Positions 1 to 8,767 of a stretch of DNA of 64,000 nucleotides are shown piece after piece. The stretch spans positions 16,494-80,493 of the forward strand of contig URVC01000013.1 of NCBI GenBank assembly GCA_900551245.1, written 5' to 3'. The notes beneath the pieces are model-generated. The model did not search any database. It had not been told where the DNA came from and saw only the letters and a list, made by a program, of their open reading frames with translations. Source of the stretch: an uncultured bacterium (GTDB lineage: Bacteria; Verrucomicrobiota; Lentisphaeria; Victivallales; Victivallaceae). Each line of letters begins with the position of its first letter. The stretch's first letter is position 1. The translations under genes and the position numbers were made by a program.

Positions 1-1220
1 AAACGGAATTCCAGATCGAACCCCGCCTGCTTGGCCAGCAGAAACGAACTCCAGCCGTTCGCCATGAAGGCGTTGAAATCCTGTTCCCGGGTGAGCAGGC
101 AGACCGCGTCGCGCCGGAACAGCGGCAGTTCCCGGAAGGGCAGAGCGTCGAGGAAGTTGCGGAATTTTCGCATTTCCTCACCGACCGGCCGGAGCCGGAA
201 GCGGGCGTCGTAGAGGCCGAGTTCCCGCTCCCAGGCGCTCCAGCTGTACGGGGAGTGCTCCAGCATGGATTGCTCGAAGGCGCACCACCAGAGAAAGCGG
301 CTCGAGCCGTGTGCCCAGGCGTTGAACATCGAATTGCGGAGAAATTCCGCCTTGCTCTGCTCGTTGCAGTAAGAGGGGGCGAAGGTGCCGATCTCCTCGA
401 CGAAGGCGGGTTTCCCGCCGAGATCGCTGTAGAAGCGCAATTCGACCGTCGCCTGAAAGGCCGCGCGAATCGAGGTGTGCGGATCCACCCGCGCCGGAAG
501 TTTGCTCATCGAGTGCGGGTAGGGGTGGGGCGTCAGAAGATCGCACAGTTCCCCCTGCGTTTCGATGGTCCAGGGCAGTTCGCTCCCGAACTCCGTATCG
601 GCGCCCGGCATGAGGCCGTGCATGCCCGAGGCAACCGGGCGGGTGGCGTCTTCGGCGCGAATTGCCGCGGTGATGGCATTGGTCCAGTTCCACGCCTCTT
701 CCGGTGTCGCGATCTCTCCCATGCAGTTCGATTCGTTGCCCGGTTCCCAGACGGCGATGGCGGGAAGATCCCGCAGTTCCCGCACCAGACAACGAACCAG
801 GCGGATCTGCCACTTGATCGAAAGCGGAGAACGCAGGGGATCGAGTCCGGCGAAGGCTTGCGGCAGGAACAGCTGCCCGCTCATCCAGCCGGTGACCAGA
901 CCGACGATGAGTTCGAGCCGGTGTTCGGCGGCGATTGTTGCAAGCGTCCGAAATCGCTGCACCATCTGTTCATCCACTCCGTCCCGGCCGCACGGCGTAT
1001 CGGGCAGCGGCCCGCCGCGAAACTGAAGCAGGCGCGGCCGGTTCTGGCATCCGGCCGCAAGTTCCAGCGGCTGGAAGTCCGGCCAGAGCGGAAAGACCCG
1101 GACCGATTGAATTCCCGCTTCCGCCATCCGTTCGAAATCCTGACGGACAACCGTCTCGTTCCATTGACTCCACATCCGCACGCCGGCGTGCGAGGCCCAG
1201 TAGTTGCATCCGACTTTCAT
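1..1220 (-). CDS. Clan GH-A (GH5-like) glycoside hydrolase, 3' end outside window
   Basis: The frame is open from an ATG at 1220 to the left edge, so the C-terminus (beyond about residue 406) is missing. The protein starts MKVGCNYWASHAGVRMW and reads as a TIM-barrel retaining glycosidase: VWEPGNESN carries the likely acid/base Glu at the end of strand 4, and AFVEEIGTF the likely nucleophile Glu at strand 7. There is no signal peptide, so it probably acts in the cytoplasm on short oligosaccharides. A GGGAG box lies 9 nt before the ATG. It sits 112 nt downstream of the LacI gene on the same strand and is probably the last visible gene of the GH130/GH36 operon. The substrate cannot be told from the sequence; GH5, GH2-like or an unclassified GH-A family are all possible. 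Confidence 0.75.
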   Translation of the reverse strand, partial: MKVGCNYWASHAGVRMWSQWNETVVRQDFERMAEAGIQSVRVFPLWPDFQPLELAAGCQNRPRLLQFRGGPLPDTPCGRDGVDEQMVQRFRTLATIAAEHRLELIVGLVTGWMSGQLFLPQAFAGLDPLRSPLSIKWQIRLVRCLVRELRDLPAIAVWEPGNESNCMGEIATPEEAWNWTNAITAAIRAEDATRPVASGMHGLMPGADTEFGSELPWTIETQGELCDLLTPHPYPHSMSKLPARVDPHTSIRAAFQATVELRFYSDLGGKPAFVEEIGTFAPSYCNEQSKAEFLRNSMFNAWAHGSSRFLWWCAFEQSMLEHSPYSWSAWERELGLYDARFRLRPVGEEMRKFRNFLDALPFRELPLFRRDAVCLLTREQDFNAFMANGWSSFLLAKQAGFDLEFR

Positions 1221-1332
1221 TTGTTCTGCTCCCGGATTGATTGGTTTGCTCCTTAAGGATAGAGCAGAAACGGCAAAAAAACAAATCCGGGCAGGGGGAA
1301 TCCCGTGCAATCTTATGCAGCAACCGTGCAGT

Positions 1333-2328
1333 TCAGTGCATGATTTTCTGTGGCACAAAGACCGATCCCCGGGAAATCAGCCGGGCCGGGACCGGAACAT
1401 CTTCGTCGGGAGTTTCTCCGTCGGCGACTGTTTCGAGCAGGTCGAACGCCTTCTTTGCCAACGTGTTGAAATCCTGTGCAATCGAGGTGAGCGGCGGAAT
1501 GGCGAAACGGTTGAACTCCGGTTGTTCCCAGACGATGAGAGACAGTTGTTCCGGCAGGGAAAAGCCGAATCGTCGCAGGGTGAAATAGACCTCCGCCGCG
1601 CTTCCTTCCCCGCAGACGATCATGGCGCTCACTTCAGCGTCGAGCAGTTTACGGAGCATGCCGCCCAGACCGTCGACCCGGGCCGGCGGCGGCGGAAAAA
1701 GTGCGTCGTCGACGATCATCCCCTCCAGCGGGAACCCGTGTGCGCGCATGACCTGTTCAAATCCTTTCCGGCGGTTGCGCGAGGTGTGAGTCGAGGCGCC
1801 GGTGAGCAGCAGGCCGATGCGGCGGTGGCCGAAGCCGGCGAGGTGATTGACTGCTTCGGCCATCGCCTGAAATTCATCGGTGAAGACGGAATATACTCCA
1901 TCCAGATGGTGCGGCATGTCATTGACGCAGACCAGGGGAAGCCGGTGCGACCGCCCCCATTCGAAGGCGAGGCGGTTTCGAAAATCGAAGGAGATCGCCC
2001 CGCAGAGAGTGCGTTCATCGACCATGGCAAGGTGATCGGCAGCGACCGCTTCCAGCTGGAGATGGCGGATGCCACATTCCCGGCGCAAAGCGTTCAACAT
2101 GCCGGTCGAGTAACTTTGCAGCGGAGTGTCGGTGTCGGGGAGGATCAGGATGACGGTGCGTTTTTCCGGTGGCGGACGGTAGCCGAGGCGCCGCGCCGTT
2201 TCGATCACTTTCCGGGTGGTTTCCGGCGAGATCTCCGGGCGTCCGGCCAGAGCCCGGGAGACGGTGGAACTGGAGAGATTGAGCTCTCCGGCGATCCGAC
2301 GAATGGTGACGCGTTCCGGCTCCGGCAT
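1333..2328 (-). CDS. LacI-family transcriptional regulator
   Basis: 331 aa. The N-terminal helix-turn-helix is typical (VTIRRIAGELNLSSSTVSRA, about residues 7-26), followed by a periplasmic-binding-protein-like sensor domain with the family phrase GFGHRRIGLLL. I chose the ATG at 2328 over the longer reading because GGAGGT lies 8 nt upstream. It has its own sigma70-like promoter just upstream. The sensor domain is clearly paralogous to the LacI protein at 7719-8717: YSVFTDEFQAMAEAVNHL here against YSVFSNEFQAVNLAVSHL there. It probably represses the surrounding glycosidase genes in answer to a sugar; the ligand is unknown. Confidence 0.9.
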   Translation of the reverse strand: MPEPERVTIRRIAGELNLSSSTVSRALAGRPEISPETTRKVIETARRLGYRPPPEKRTVILILPDTDTPLQSYSTGMLNALRRECGIRHLQLEAVAADHLAMVDERTLCGAISFDFRNRLAFEWGRSHRLPLVCVNDMPHHLDGVYSVFTDEFQAMAEAVNHLAGFGHRRIGLLLTGASTHTSRNRRKGFEQVMRAHGFPLEGMIVDDALFPPPPARVDGLGGMLRKLLDAEVSAMIVCGEGSAAEVYFTLRRFGFSLPEQLSLIVWEQPEFNRFAIPPLTSIAQDFNTLAKKAFDLLETVADGETPDEDVPVPARLISRGSVFVPQKIMH

Positions 2329-2394
2329 GTTCCGACCTCCTTCCGATGCAGTGAAGTTCCGGCGAAACCATGGCATTTCCGCCGGTCGTGCTTC

Positions 2395-2423
2395 ACAATA
2401 GCGCCTCCTGCGGCGGAATGCAA
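2395..2423 (-). promoter_or_regulatory. sigma70-type promoter of the LacI gene
   Basis: On the minus strand TTGCAT (2418-2423) and TATTGT (2395-2400) are separated by exactly 17 bp. A CGGCGG/CCGCCG inverted repeat (2411-2416 and 2430-2435) brackets the -35 box and could be an autoregulatory operator. The LacI gene can thus be read independently of the SDR gene upstream. Confidence 0.6.
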
Positions 2424-2467
2424 ACGAAACCGCCGTTTTTCCGCTTCCGATTACCCGGAAATCCCGT

Positions 2468-3199
2468 TCAGGGGGCCATGAAGGCGCCGCCGTTGAGATT
2501 GATGATCTCGCCGGTCAGAAATCCGGTCTGGACGATGTCGAAGGCAAAGTCGGCGACCTCCGCCGGCGTGGAGCCGCGCCCGAGCGGAATCCCCGCCATC
2601 TCCTTCTGCAGCATTTCCGGCGTCAGACGCGACGAGACCATATCGGTGAGAATCAGCCCCGGCGCGAGCACGTTCGATGTGACGCCGTACGGTGCGCCGA
2701 GGTTGGCGAAGCCCCGGGAGAGGGCATGCATCGCCGACTTCGCCGCCGCGTAGGAGAGCATCCGCTCGTTGGCGGGCTGATAAGCCCACAAGCTGGAGAT
2801 GTGGAGCAGCCGCCCCCACCGTCTCTGTTTCATTCCTTCGAGGGCGAATTTCCCGCAGAGGTAGGCCCCCTTGAGGTTGACCCCCATGACGGCATCCCAC
2901 CAGGCGCCGTCGCTCATCTCCGGCGTGCGTTTGTAGGGGTCGACCCGGGCGTTGTTGACGAGAATATCCACCGGACCGACCCGGTCGAACATCTTCTGCA
3001 CCGCCTCTTCGCTGGAGATGTCGCACTGAATTGCTTCGCCGCCGACCGCTTCGGCGACCGCCTGCGCCGCCTCTTTCCCGTGGGCGTAGTTGACGATGAC
3101 GCGGCATCCGGCGGCGGCGAACCGCCGGCAGAGCGCTTCTCCGAGACCGCGCGAACCGCCGGTGATCAGCGCGGTTTTTCCCTTGAATTCCTCACGCAT
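2468..3199 (-). CDS. SDR-family NAD(P)-dependent oxidoreductase (FabG-like)
   Basis: 243 aa, the usual length for a classical short-chain dehydrogenase. The cofactor loop TGGSRGLG is at residues 13-20, VNNAR replaces the usual NNAG, and the catalytic Tyr150/Lys154 pair sits in SYAAAKSA after the ISS serine. AAGGAGGT precedes the ATG by 6 nt. It lies 11 nt downstream of the sugar-acid dehydratase gene in an operon with GH36 and GH130. An oxidoreductase acting on a sugar, sugar lactone or keto-acid intermediate therefore fits better than fatty acid synthesis. The substrate is inferred from context only. Confidence 0.85.
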   Translation of the reverse strand: MREEFKGKTALITGGSRGLGEALCRRFAAAGCRVIVNYAHGKEAAQAVAEAVGGEAIQCDISSEEAVQKMFDRVGPVDILVNNARVDPYKRTPEMSDGAWWDAVMGVNLKGAYLCGKFALEGMKQRRWGRLLHISSLWAYQPANERMLSYAAAKSAMHALSRGFANLGAPYGVTSNVLAPGLILTDMVSSRLTPEMLQKEMAGIPLGRGSTPAEVADFAFDIVQTGFLTGEIINLNGGAFMAP

Positions 3200-3210
3200 G
3201 GCGCACCTCC

Positions 3211-4374
3211 TTACCAGTCGCAGACCGCGCCGTCGGGCCGGAAGAGCCGGGGGGTGCCCGCCACGATGCGCGGATGTTTGCGGATCAGTTCTTCATCAAG
3301 TTCGATGCCCCAGCCCGGCTTCTTCGGCAGCTCGATGAATCCCTCCTTGACCTGCAGCGGTTCGGTGATGACCTCGTTCCGCCAGTCGTTGAGGAAGAGC
3401 CGCTCCTGAATGAGGAAGTTCGGTGCAATCGCATCGAGGTGAAGCGAAATCGCCGTGATCACCGGGCTCATCGGGCAGTGCGGCGCGACGAAGGCGTCGA
3501 ATGCTTCGGCAAGATGGGCCACCTTGAGCCCCTCGTTGAACCCGTGGCAGTGCGCGAGGTCAGGCTGGGCGATGGAGATCGCCCGCTTCTCGATCAGGCG
3601 CCGGAACTCCTGCGGCCGGGTGAGCCGTTCGCCTGCCGCAACCGGAATGTTGACACTGCGGGCGACGCGGAGCATTCCCTCCTCATCCTCCGGTTGAACC
3701 GGTTCCTCGAAGAACATGAGGTCGTACGCCTCTAGCGCTCTGCCGATCTGGATGGCGAGGTTGGAGTCGTAGCGGCCATGCCCGTCGAAACAGATGGCGG
3801 CGTCGGGACCGACCGCGTCGCGCACCGTCTCCGCCGCCTTGGCGACCCGGCGGACCGTTTCGGTGTCGTGCAGCGGCCAGCTCGGAATCGCCAGACTGAA
3901 CTTGAAGGCGGCGTAGCCGTACGCCTGCGCCTCCTGCGCCTTGTCGCGGATGACGGCCGGATCGGTCGCTCCGCCGCTCCAGCCGTTGGCGTAGACGCGG
4001 ATTTTGTCGCGGACCGCGCCGCCCAGCAGCTGCCAGACCGGTTTGCCGAGCGATTTGCCGAGGATGTCCCAGCAGGCAAGCTCGATTCCGGAGATGGCGG
4101 AGGCCTTGACCACGCCGCCCTTCCAGAAACGCTGGCGGATCAACACCTGCATGAGGTATCCGATCCGGGTGGGATCCTGACCGACGATCAGATCCTCCAG
4201 GTCGCGCAGAGCGCCGAGGATGGAATCGTCGTGGCTTTCGAGCGTCGCTTCGCCGAGACCGGTGATCCCTTCGTCGGTGTGGACGAGAAGGTAGAAGTAG
4301 TTCCGGTTGGAGAGCAATCCGCAACCGGGCGTGGGCGCTCCCACGAGGACAGGTTCGATACGGGTTATTTTCAT
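3211..4374 (-). CDS. Enolase-superfamily sugar-acid dehydratase (galactonate dehydratase-like)
   Basis: 387 aa, mandelate racemase/muconate lactonizing enzyme fold: capping domain to about residue 125, then a barrel with metal ligands in CFDGHGRYD, FFEEPVQPED and AAGERL, a QPD strand and a late His in VAPHCPMSP. The D-x-H pattern and late His resemble D-galactonate and related acid-sugar dehydratases, which remove water from an aldonate to give a 2-keto-3-deoxy acid. The start at 4374 overlaps the end of the GH36 gene by 4 nt (ATGA), implying translational coupling. Beside an alpha-galactosidase this suggests oxidative, non-phosphorylative galactose use; a different aldonate is possible. Confidence 0.8.
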   Translation of the reverse strand: MKITRIEPVLVGAPTPGCGLLSNRNYFYLLVHTDEGITGLGEATLESHDDSILGALRDLEDLIVGQDPTRIGYLMQVLIRQRFWKGGVVKASAISGIELACWDILGKSLGKPVWQLLGGAVRDKIRVYANGWSGGATDPAVIRDKAQEAQAYGYAAFKFSLAIPSWPLHDTETVRRVAKAAETVRDAVGPDAAICFDGHGRYDSNLAIQIGRALEAYDLMFFEEPVQPEDEEGMLRVARSVNIPVAAGERLTRPQEFRRLIEKRAISIAQPDLAHCHGFNEGLKVAHLAEAFDAFVAPHCPMSPVITAISLHLDAIAPNFLIQERLFLNDWRNEVITEPLQVKEGFIELPKKPGWGIELDEELIRKHPRIVAGTPRLFRPDGAVCDW

Positions 4375-6548
4375 GCGTTCACCTCTTTCAGATGGAAAAT
4401 TCTGCAATCGAAGTCGCCGTAGAGTTCGGCCTGGAGCCCGACATTGGCGGCGCCGCGGCCGGTGATCGGGGGATAGCGGAACTGCCGCACGGAATCGTCC
4501 TCCGGCGCCTTTTCGCCGTAACAGGTGATCTCGTAAAGTGCGTCGGGCTTGAGGCCGGCGAGTTTTACCGGCGGAATCGCGTCGGCGAACTGCATCGAAC
4601 CGCCGAGCAGAAACACCACCGCTTCGGAACGGTCCTGCGCGACATATTCATAGATTGCCCACGGGTGTTCCCGGTGGCTGGCCAGCCGGTAGAGGTCGCC
4701 GAAGTTGGTGATGTGGCGCAGTTTCTTGTAGAGATCGGTATACCGGCGGATCTCCGTAAGTTCTGTCTCGGTGCAGTGCGTCAGATCCTTGCCGCAGGCC
4801 AGCGACCCCAGCATGCCGCAGAACGCCTGGAACTGCAGCGGCGTTCTGCGGTGATTGACGTGATACATCGAATCGCTGATGTGGCAGGCACCGCCGGCCA
4901 TGCGGGGCGGATTGGCCATGGTGAACCCTTCGTGGAGCTTGAGCATGTCGAGCGCGTCCTGATTGTCGCTGCGGTTCATGCGGCCGAAGAAGCGGGTCAT
5001 GGCGAGGTCGGCGCGGGAGGCGCCCGACGAACAGTTCTCCATCAGAAGTTCCGGGAAGTCGGCGCTGAGCCGTTCGAAAATCCAGTGGAGATTGTGCACG
5101 TAGTCGATCCAGATCCGCCCCTGCTGTTCCGGCGGCAGGTCGCCCCAGCCGGGAGAGCTGACGAAGCAGTTCATATCCAGTTTGAGATATTTGATCCCGG
5201 TTTCGGCAACCAGCTTATGCAGTTGCTGATAGATGTGCTCGGCCACATCGCGCCGGGCGAAGTTCAGCATCACCGAGGTGCGGTCGACGTCGGCGCGGTA
5301 GCGGGTGAAGGGTTCCCGGCCCGGGTAGCGCATCGCCCACTCCGGATGAGCCTTGTAGAGGTCGCTCGCCAGCTCGTAGGATTCGATTTCGACCCAGAGC
5401 CCGAACTCCATGCCGAGCGAACGGACCAGTTCGATGACCGGCTTGAGACCGTTGGGGAACTTCACCGGATCGGGGAACCAGTCGCCGAGTGCGTGCTGCC
5501 AGCCGTCGTCGATCACGAAGAGTTCCGCGCCGATGCGGTTCGCGAGCTTTGCCGCGCGCAGAATGTTCTCCTCGTTGACGTGGACGTTGATGCACCCCCA
5601 CGAATTGAAGATCACCGGCATCGGCCGCGCGGCGATCACCGGCGGCAGTACATGGCGCATCTGATAGCGGTGGAGCACCCGGCTCGCGCCGCTGAATCCG
5701 GCCGGGCTCCAGCCGCCGGAGAAGACCGGCGTGGTGAAAGACTCCTGCGGCTTGAGAATGAGACGGTTGTCGAAGTCATGGATTCCGCCGGTGACGGCGG
5801 TGTGATCGTAGGGATCTCGTTCGACAGTGATCTTCCAGTTGCCGCTCCAGTGGAGCGCGCCGAAAAACACTTCGCCGGAGAGTTCGTCGGCGTTCCCCTC
5901 GTCGAGGGCGAAGTACGGCACCGCGAAGGGGCCGGAGAGACCGGTGCGGCTCTCCATGGTGAATTTTCCCGTCGAAACCGGAATGCGTTCGATCGTCGCC
6001 TCCTTGCCCCAGTGGCCGGAGAGGTGGGTGAGTCGCCAGAGGTTCGGCGCGGCCGGGAGCTGCCAGGCGGCGGAAGCGAAGTTCTCAAGTGCGACCGGAG
6101 TTTCCGCATGGTTGGTGATTTCGCTCCAGCGGTCGATGAGTTCGAGTTCGGGCCAGACGCGGTAGAAGAGCTTGACCGTGAGCGGGTGGCTCTCCTCTTC
6201 GAGGGTGATCTCCAGCAGTTCGTGATCGAACTTCTTCTGGACCCGGCTGCCGGCGAAGCGGAACAGCGACCCCCGCACGCCGTCGGCGTACTCCGCCTTG
6301 ATGGCGCACTCGTGATAGTATTCGCCGTAGAAGGCGGGATACTCCTGCAGACTCGCGCCCTGCTGCCGGTCGGAATAGTGGCGATGCCACTGCTGGTCGG
6401 CGGCTTCCGGAAGATCGTCGGAGCGGTCAAGTTTCGCGCCCCAGTAGAGATGAATCAGCCGGCTGTTCTCCTGCACTTCAAAGGCGTAACTCATTTCGCC
6501 CGCGGTGAGCAGGAAGCGGTTCCCGGAACGGTCGATAAAGATGCTCAT
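4371..6548 (-). CDS. Alpha-galactosidase, GH36 family
   Basis: 725 aa, normal for GH36. An N-terminal beta-sandwich is followed by a TIM barrel with the sequence LFVIDDGWQ, the nucleophile in KYLKLDMNCF (Asp458), the ENCSSGASRADLAM loop and the acid/base in RSDNQD (Asp528), then a C-terminal beta domain. There is no signal peptide, so it is expected to cleave terminal alpha-galactose from imported oligosaccharides in the cytoplasm. AAGGA lies about 10 nt before the ATG. Only 4 nt separate it from the GH130 gene upstream, and it overlaps the dehydratase gene downstream. The GH36/GH130 pair fits galactomannan-type oligosaccharides (inference). Confidence 0.93.
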   Translation of the reverse strand: MSIFIDRSGNRFLLTAGEMSYAFEVQENSRLIHLYWGAKLDRSDDLPEAADQQWHRHYSDRQQGASLQEYPAFYGEYYHECAIKAEYADGVRGSLFRFAGSRVQKKFDHELLEITLEEESHPLTVKLFYRVWPELELIDRWSEITNHAETPVALENFASAAWQLPAAPNLWRLTHLSGHWGKEATIERIPVSTGKFTMESRTGLSGPFAVPYFALDEGNADELSGEVFFGALHWSGNWKITVERDPYDHTAVTGGIHDFDNRLILKPQESFTTPVFSGGWSPAGFSGASRVLHRYQMRHVLPPVIAARPMPVIFNSWGCINVHVNEENILRAAKLANRIGAELFVIDDGWQHALGDWFPDPVKFPNGLKPVIELVRSLGMEFGLWVEIESYELASDLYKAHPEWAMRYPGREPFTRYRADVDRTSVMLNFARRDVAEHIYQQLHKLVAETGIKYLKLDMNCFVSSPGWGDLPPEQQGRIWIDYVHNLHWIFERLSADFPELLMENCSSGASRADLAMTRFFGRMNRSDNQDALDMLKLHEGFTMANPPRMAGGACHISDSMYHVNHRRTPLQFQAFCGMLGSLACGKDLTHCTETELTEIRRYTDLYKKLRHITNFGDLYRLASHREHPWAIYEYVAQDRSEAVVFLLGGSMQFADAIPPVKLAGLKPDALYEITCYGEKAPEDDSVRQFRYPPITGRGAANVGLQAELYGDFDCRIFHLKEVNA

Positions 6549-6552
6549 GATT

Positions 6553-7512
6553 TCAGATTCCTTTGAGACAGCCGTCGATGATTTCGTCGAGGTTGCCGGT
6601 TGCGAGGTTGGTGGTGGTGTCAGCGCCGCCGTAGTAGATGCGCAGCTCCCGGGTTTTGAAGTCGGCGATCGCGCCGGTGGCGAAGACCACTTCGGGTATG
6701 ACGCCGAGATGTTCGTACTCGGTCTCCGGAGTGAGGAGATAGCGGTTCATGCGGCCGATGATCTTCTCCGGATTCTCGAGGTCGAGCATCAACGCGCCGA
6801 GGCTGTAGCGGAATCCGGTGAAGGTGTTCTGAACGCCGTGGATGATTTCAAGCCATCCTTTTTCGGTTTTAATCGGCACGGTGGGACCGATTTTAAGGTT
6901 GTTCCACGCCATGAAGTCGCGCTGGAGAAGCGGCCGGTATTCGCCCCAGTGGATCAAATCGGGCGAGCGGGAGATCCAGATGTGCGCCCAGGATTTCTCA
7001 TAGGGAGCGCTGAGGCTGTAGGGGCGGTCGAGCCGGACATACTCGCCGTTGATCTTCTCGGGGAAGAGGCAGGGGACGCGGTTGTGCGGCAGAGCGATGA
7101 TCTCGACCGGTTCCGCGGAGAGGAAGTCGGTGGTGCGGTAGAGCAAGGCACAGCATCCCCAGCCGGAGTTGGCGGGGCGCATGATGTAGTAGCAGTTGTC
7201 CTCGGGGAACCAGGTGACCCGGCAGTCGATCGGATGAAAGTCGAGGTCGCCGAACCGTCTGGTTTCATCGACTTCGAAGAGCGGTTTCTCGTGGATGTCG
7301 AAATGGATTCCGTCGCGGCTCTCGGCCACGTGACAGCGGGCGAACTTCTCGTTGCGCATCGTGACCGACAACAGCAGGATGGTGCGGCCGTCCGGCGTCA
7401 TCACCTGTCCGGGATTGAAGACCTGTTCCGCCGCGCCGTACGGGAAGTCCTCCGGGCGGAACAGGGGATTGTGTTCACTTCGAATCAACATCGATTTGAA
7501 GTTTTTCGGCAT
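6553..7512 (-). CDS. GH130 family glycoside phosphorylase (mannoside-type)
   Basis: 319 aa, the size of GH130 enzymes, with a five-bladed beta-propeller pattern. Recognisable family blocks are NPLFRPEDFP near the N-terminus, QVFNPGQV, GWLEIIHGV in the middle and IYYGGADTTTNLATGNLDEI at the C-terminus. Known members split beta-mannosides with phosphate to give mannose-1-phosphate. The ATG at 7512 follows AAGGGGAA; the longer upstream reading is not needed. There is no signal peptide. It is the first gene of the leftward operon and has a near-consensus promoter, with a LacI gene divergent on the other side. Whether it acts on mannosyl-glucose or manno-oligosaccharides cannot be decided here. 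Confidence 0.85.
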   Translation of the reverse strand: MPKNFKSMLIRSEHNPLFRPEDFPYGAAEQVFNPGQVMTPDGRTILLLSVTMRNEKFARCHVAESRDGIHFDIHEKPLFEVDETRRFGDLDFHPIDCRVTWFPEDNCYYIMRPANSGWGCCALLYRTTDFLSAEPVEIIALPHNRVPCLFPEKINGEYVRLDRPYSLSAPYEKSWAHIWISRSPDLIHWGEYRPLLQRDFMAWNNLKIGPTVPIKTEKGWLEIIHGVQNTFTGFRYSLGALMLDLENPEKIIGRMNRYLLTPETEYEHLGVIPEVVFATGAIADFKTRELRIYYGGADTTTNLATGNLDEIIDGCLKGI

Positions 7513-7570
7513 GATATTCCCCTTGATTGTTGGCGTTTTAACCGGGGCCGGAACCTCCGGTGTTCGATAT

Positions 7571-7599
7571 AGTGTAACCGGGTTCCGGCGAAAAGACAA
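7571..7599 (-). promoter_or_regulatory. Promoter of the GH130-GH36 operon
   Basis: Minus strand TTGTCT (7594-7599) and TACACT (7571-7576) with a 17-bp spacer. The spacer holds a pseudo-palindrome, AACCGGGTT (7576-7584), within related CCGG-rich sequence. This is a plausible site for the LacI protein encoded divergently at 7719. Confidence 0.55.
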
Positions 7600-7718
7600 G
7601 TTGATGCGCCGGTTCTTTTCTGCAAGAATAAGCAAAAAAATACAATATTTGCAACAATATGATGGAAATCCGGCGAATCCGGTGATACTTTATGAGGAAA
7701 GGGTAGGGGAGACGCTCC

Positions 7719-8717
7719 ATGCGGAAAAAAAGTGAATCCGGAATCCGGCAGATCGCCGAACTGGCGGGGGTGGATGTTTCGACCGTGTCGCGGGCATTGA
7801 ACCGTCGGGCGCACGTGCAGCCGGCGACGGCGGCGCGGGTGTTTGAGGCGGCGCGGCAGGTGGGCTACCAGCAGAAACCGCTCCGGCGGGTGATCGCCTT
7901 GATCCTGCCGGAGAGCCGGACCATCCTGAAATGGTACTCCATCAACGTCTTGAATGCGCTGCGGCTCGAGGCGGAGCAGCGAAACTGGTGGCTGGAGATC
8001 ATCTCGGCGGATCAGATCGAACTCCTGAATGAGCGCGCGGTGGAGGGGGGCATCTCCTTCGACTTCAACAATCATCTGGCGGAGAAGATCGGTTCGACGC
8101 GCAATCTGCCGATGGTCTGCATCAACGATTCGGCGCGACACATCGACCGGGTTTATTCGGTGTTTTCCAACGAGTTCCAGGCGGTCAACCTGGCGGTCAG
8201 CCATCTGGTCGGCTACGGACACCGCCGGATCGGAATGATCATCAACGGCGACCCGGAATCCTACTGCAACCGGACCCGGCACGAGGCGTTTGACCGGATG
8301 ATGCGGGTGCACAATCTGAGTGCCTTTGCCGAGTGTGTGCATGGAAAACACAGCCCCGGGGATCCGGATTCGCTGGTGCGCTTGCTTCACGGCGCCGTAT
8401 TGCGGATGGCCGAGTGCGGCGTCACGGCGATCATCAACACGGGGGAGAGCGAAGCGGCGTCGGTGCTGCATTCGCTGGAGGTGTGCCGTTTCCGGGTGCC
8501 GGAAGATTTCTCGCTGATCACCTGGGAGATGGTGGATGTCTCAAAGTTTCTTTCGCCGCCGCAGACGACGCTCTGCCAGAACTTTGCGGAGCTGGCGCGG
8601 CGGGCGTTCGACACGCTGGAAAAACTGGTGGCGGGCGAGCCGGTCTGCCGGGATACTCTCGTGGACTATCTGTTGTGCGACCGCTCCAGCGTCGCCATCC
8701 CGCCGCGCGGGCGGTGA
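7719..8717 (+). CDS. LacI-family transcriptional regulator, divergent from the GH130 operon
   Basis: 332 aa. The N-terminal HTH reads IRQIAELAGVDVSTVSRALN, followed by a sensor domain with GYGHRRIGMII. GGGGAG lies about 8 nt before the ATG. It is transcribed away from the GH130-GH36-dehydratase-SDR operon across a 206-bp intergenic region that contains that operon's promoter, so it is the best candidate for its repressor. It is a close paralogue of the LacI protein at 1333-2328 (shared GGISFDFNNHLAEKIGS-type core here, GAISFDFRNRLAFEWGR there), so an operon flanked by two related LacI genes is notable. The ligand is not known. Confidence 0.9.
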   Translation: MRKKSESGIRQIAELAGVDVSTVSRALNRRAHVQPATAARVFEAARQVGYQQKPLRRVIALILPESRTILKWYSINVLNALRLEAEQRNWWLEIISADQIELLNERAVEGGISFDFNNHLAEKIGSTRNLPMVCINDSARHIDRVYSVFSNEFQAVNLAVSHLVGYGHRRIGMIINGDPESYCNRTRHEAFDRMMRVHNLSAFAECVHGKHSPGDPDSLVRLLHGAVLRMAECGVTAIINTGESEAASVLHSLEVCRFRVPEDFSLITWEMVDVSKFLSPPQTTLCQNFAELARRAFDTLEKLVAGEPVCRDTLVDYLLCDRSSVAIPPRGR

Positions 8718-8767
8718 CGGCGACGGAACGGGGCTCCCGTGTATTCCGGCAGGGCAGGGGAGGGGGA

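Noticed and set aside
4392..6566. A 724-codon open frame on the plus strand
   Set aside because: It is the exact antisense of the GH36 alpha-galactosidase. Long open antisense frames are common in GC-rich genes, and the protein shows no known motif.
7513..7718. A single shared operator for the two paralogous LacI proteins
   Set aside because: AACCGGGTT here and the CGGCGG/CCGCCG pair before the other LacI gene differ; no motif common to both could be defended by eye.
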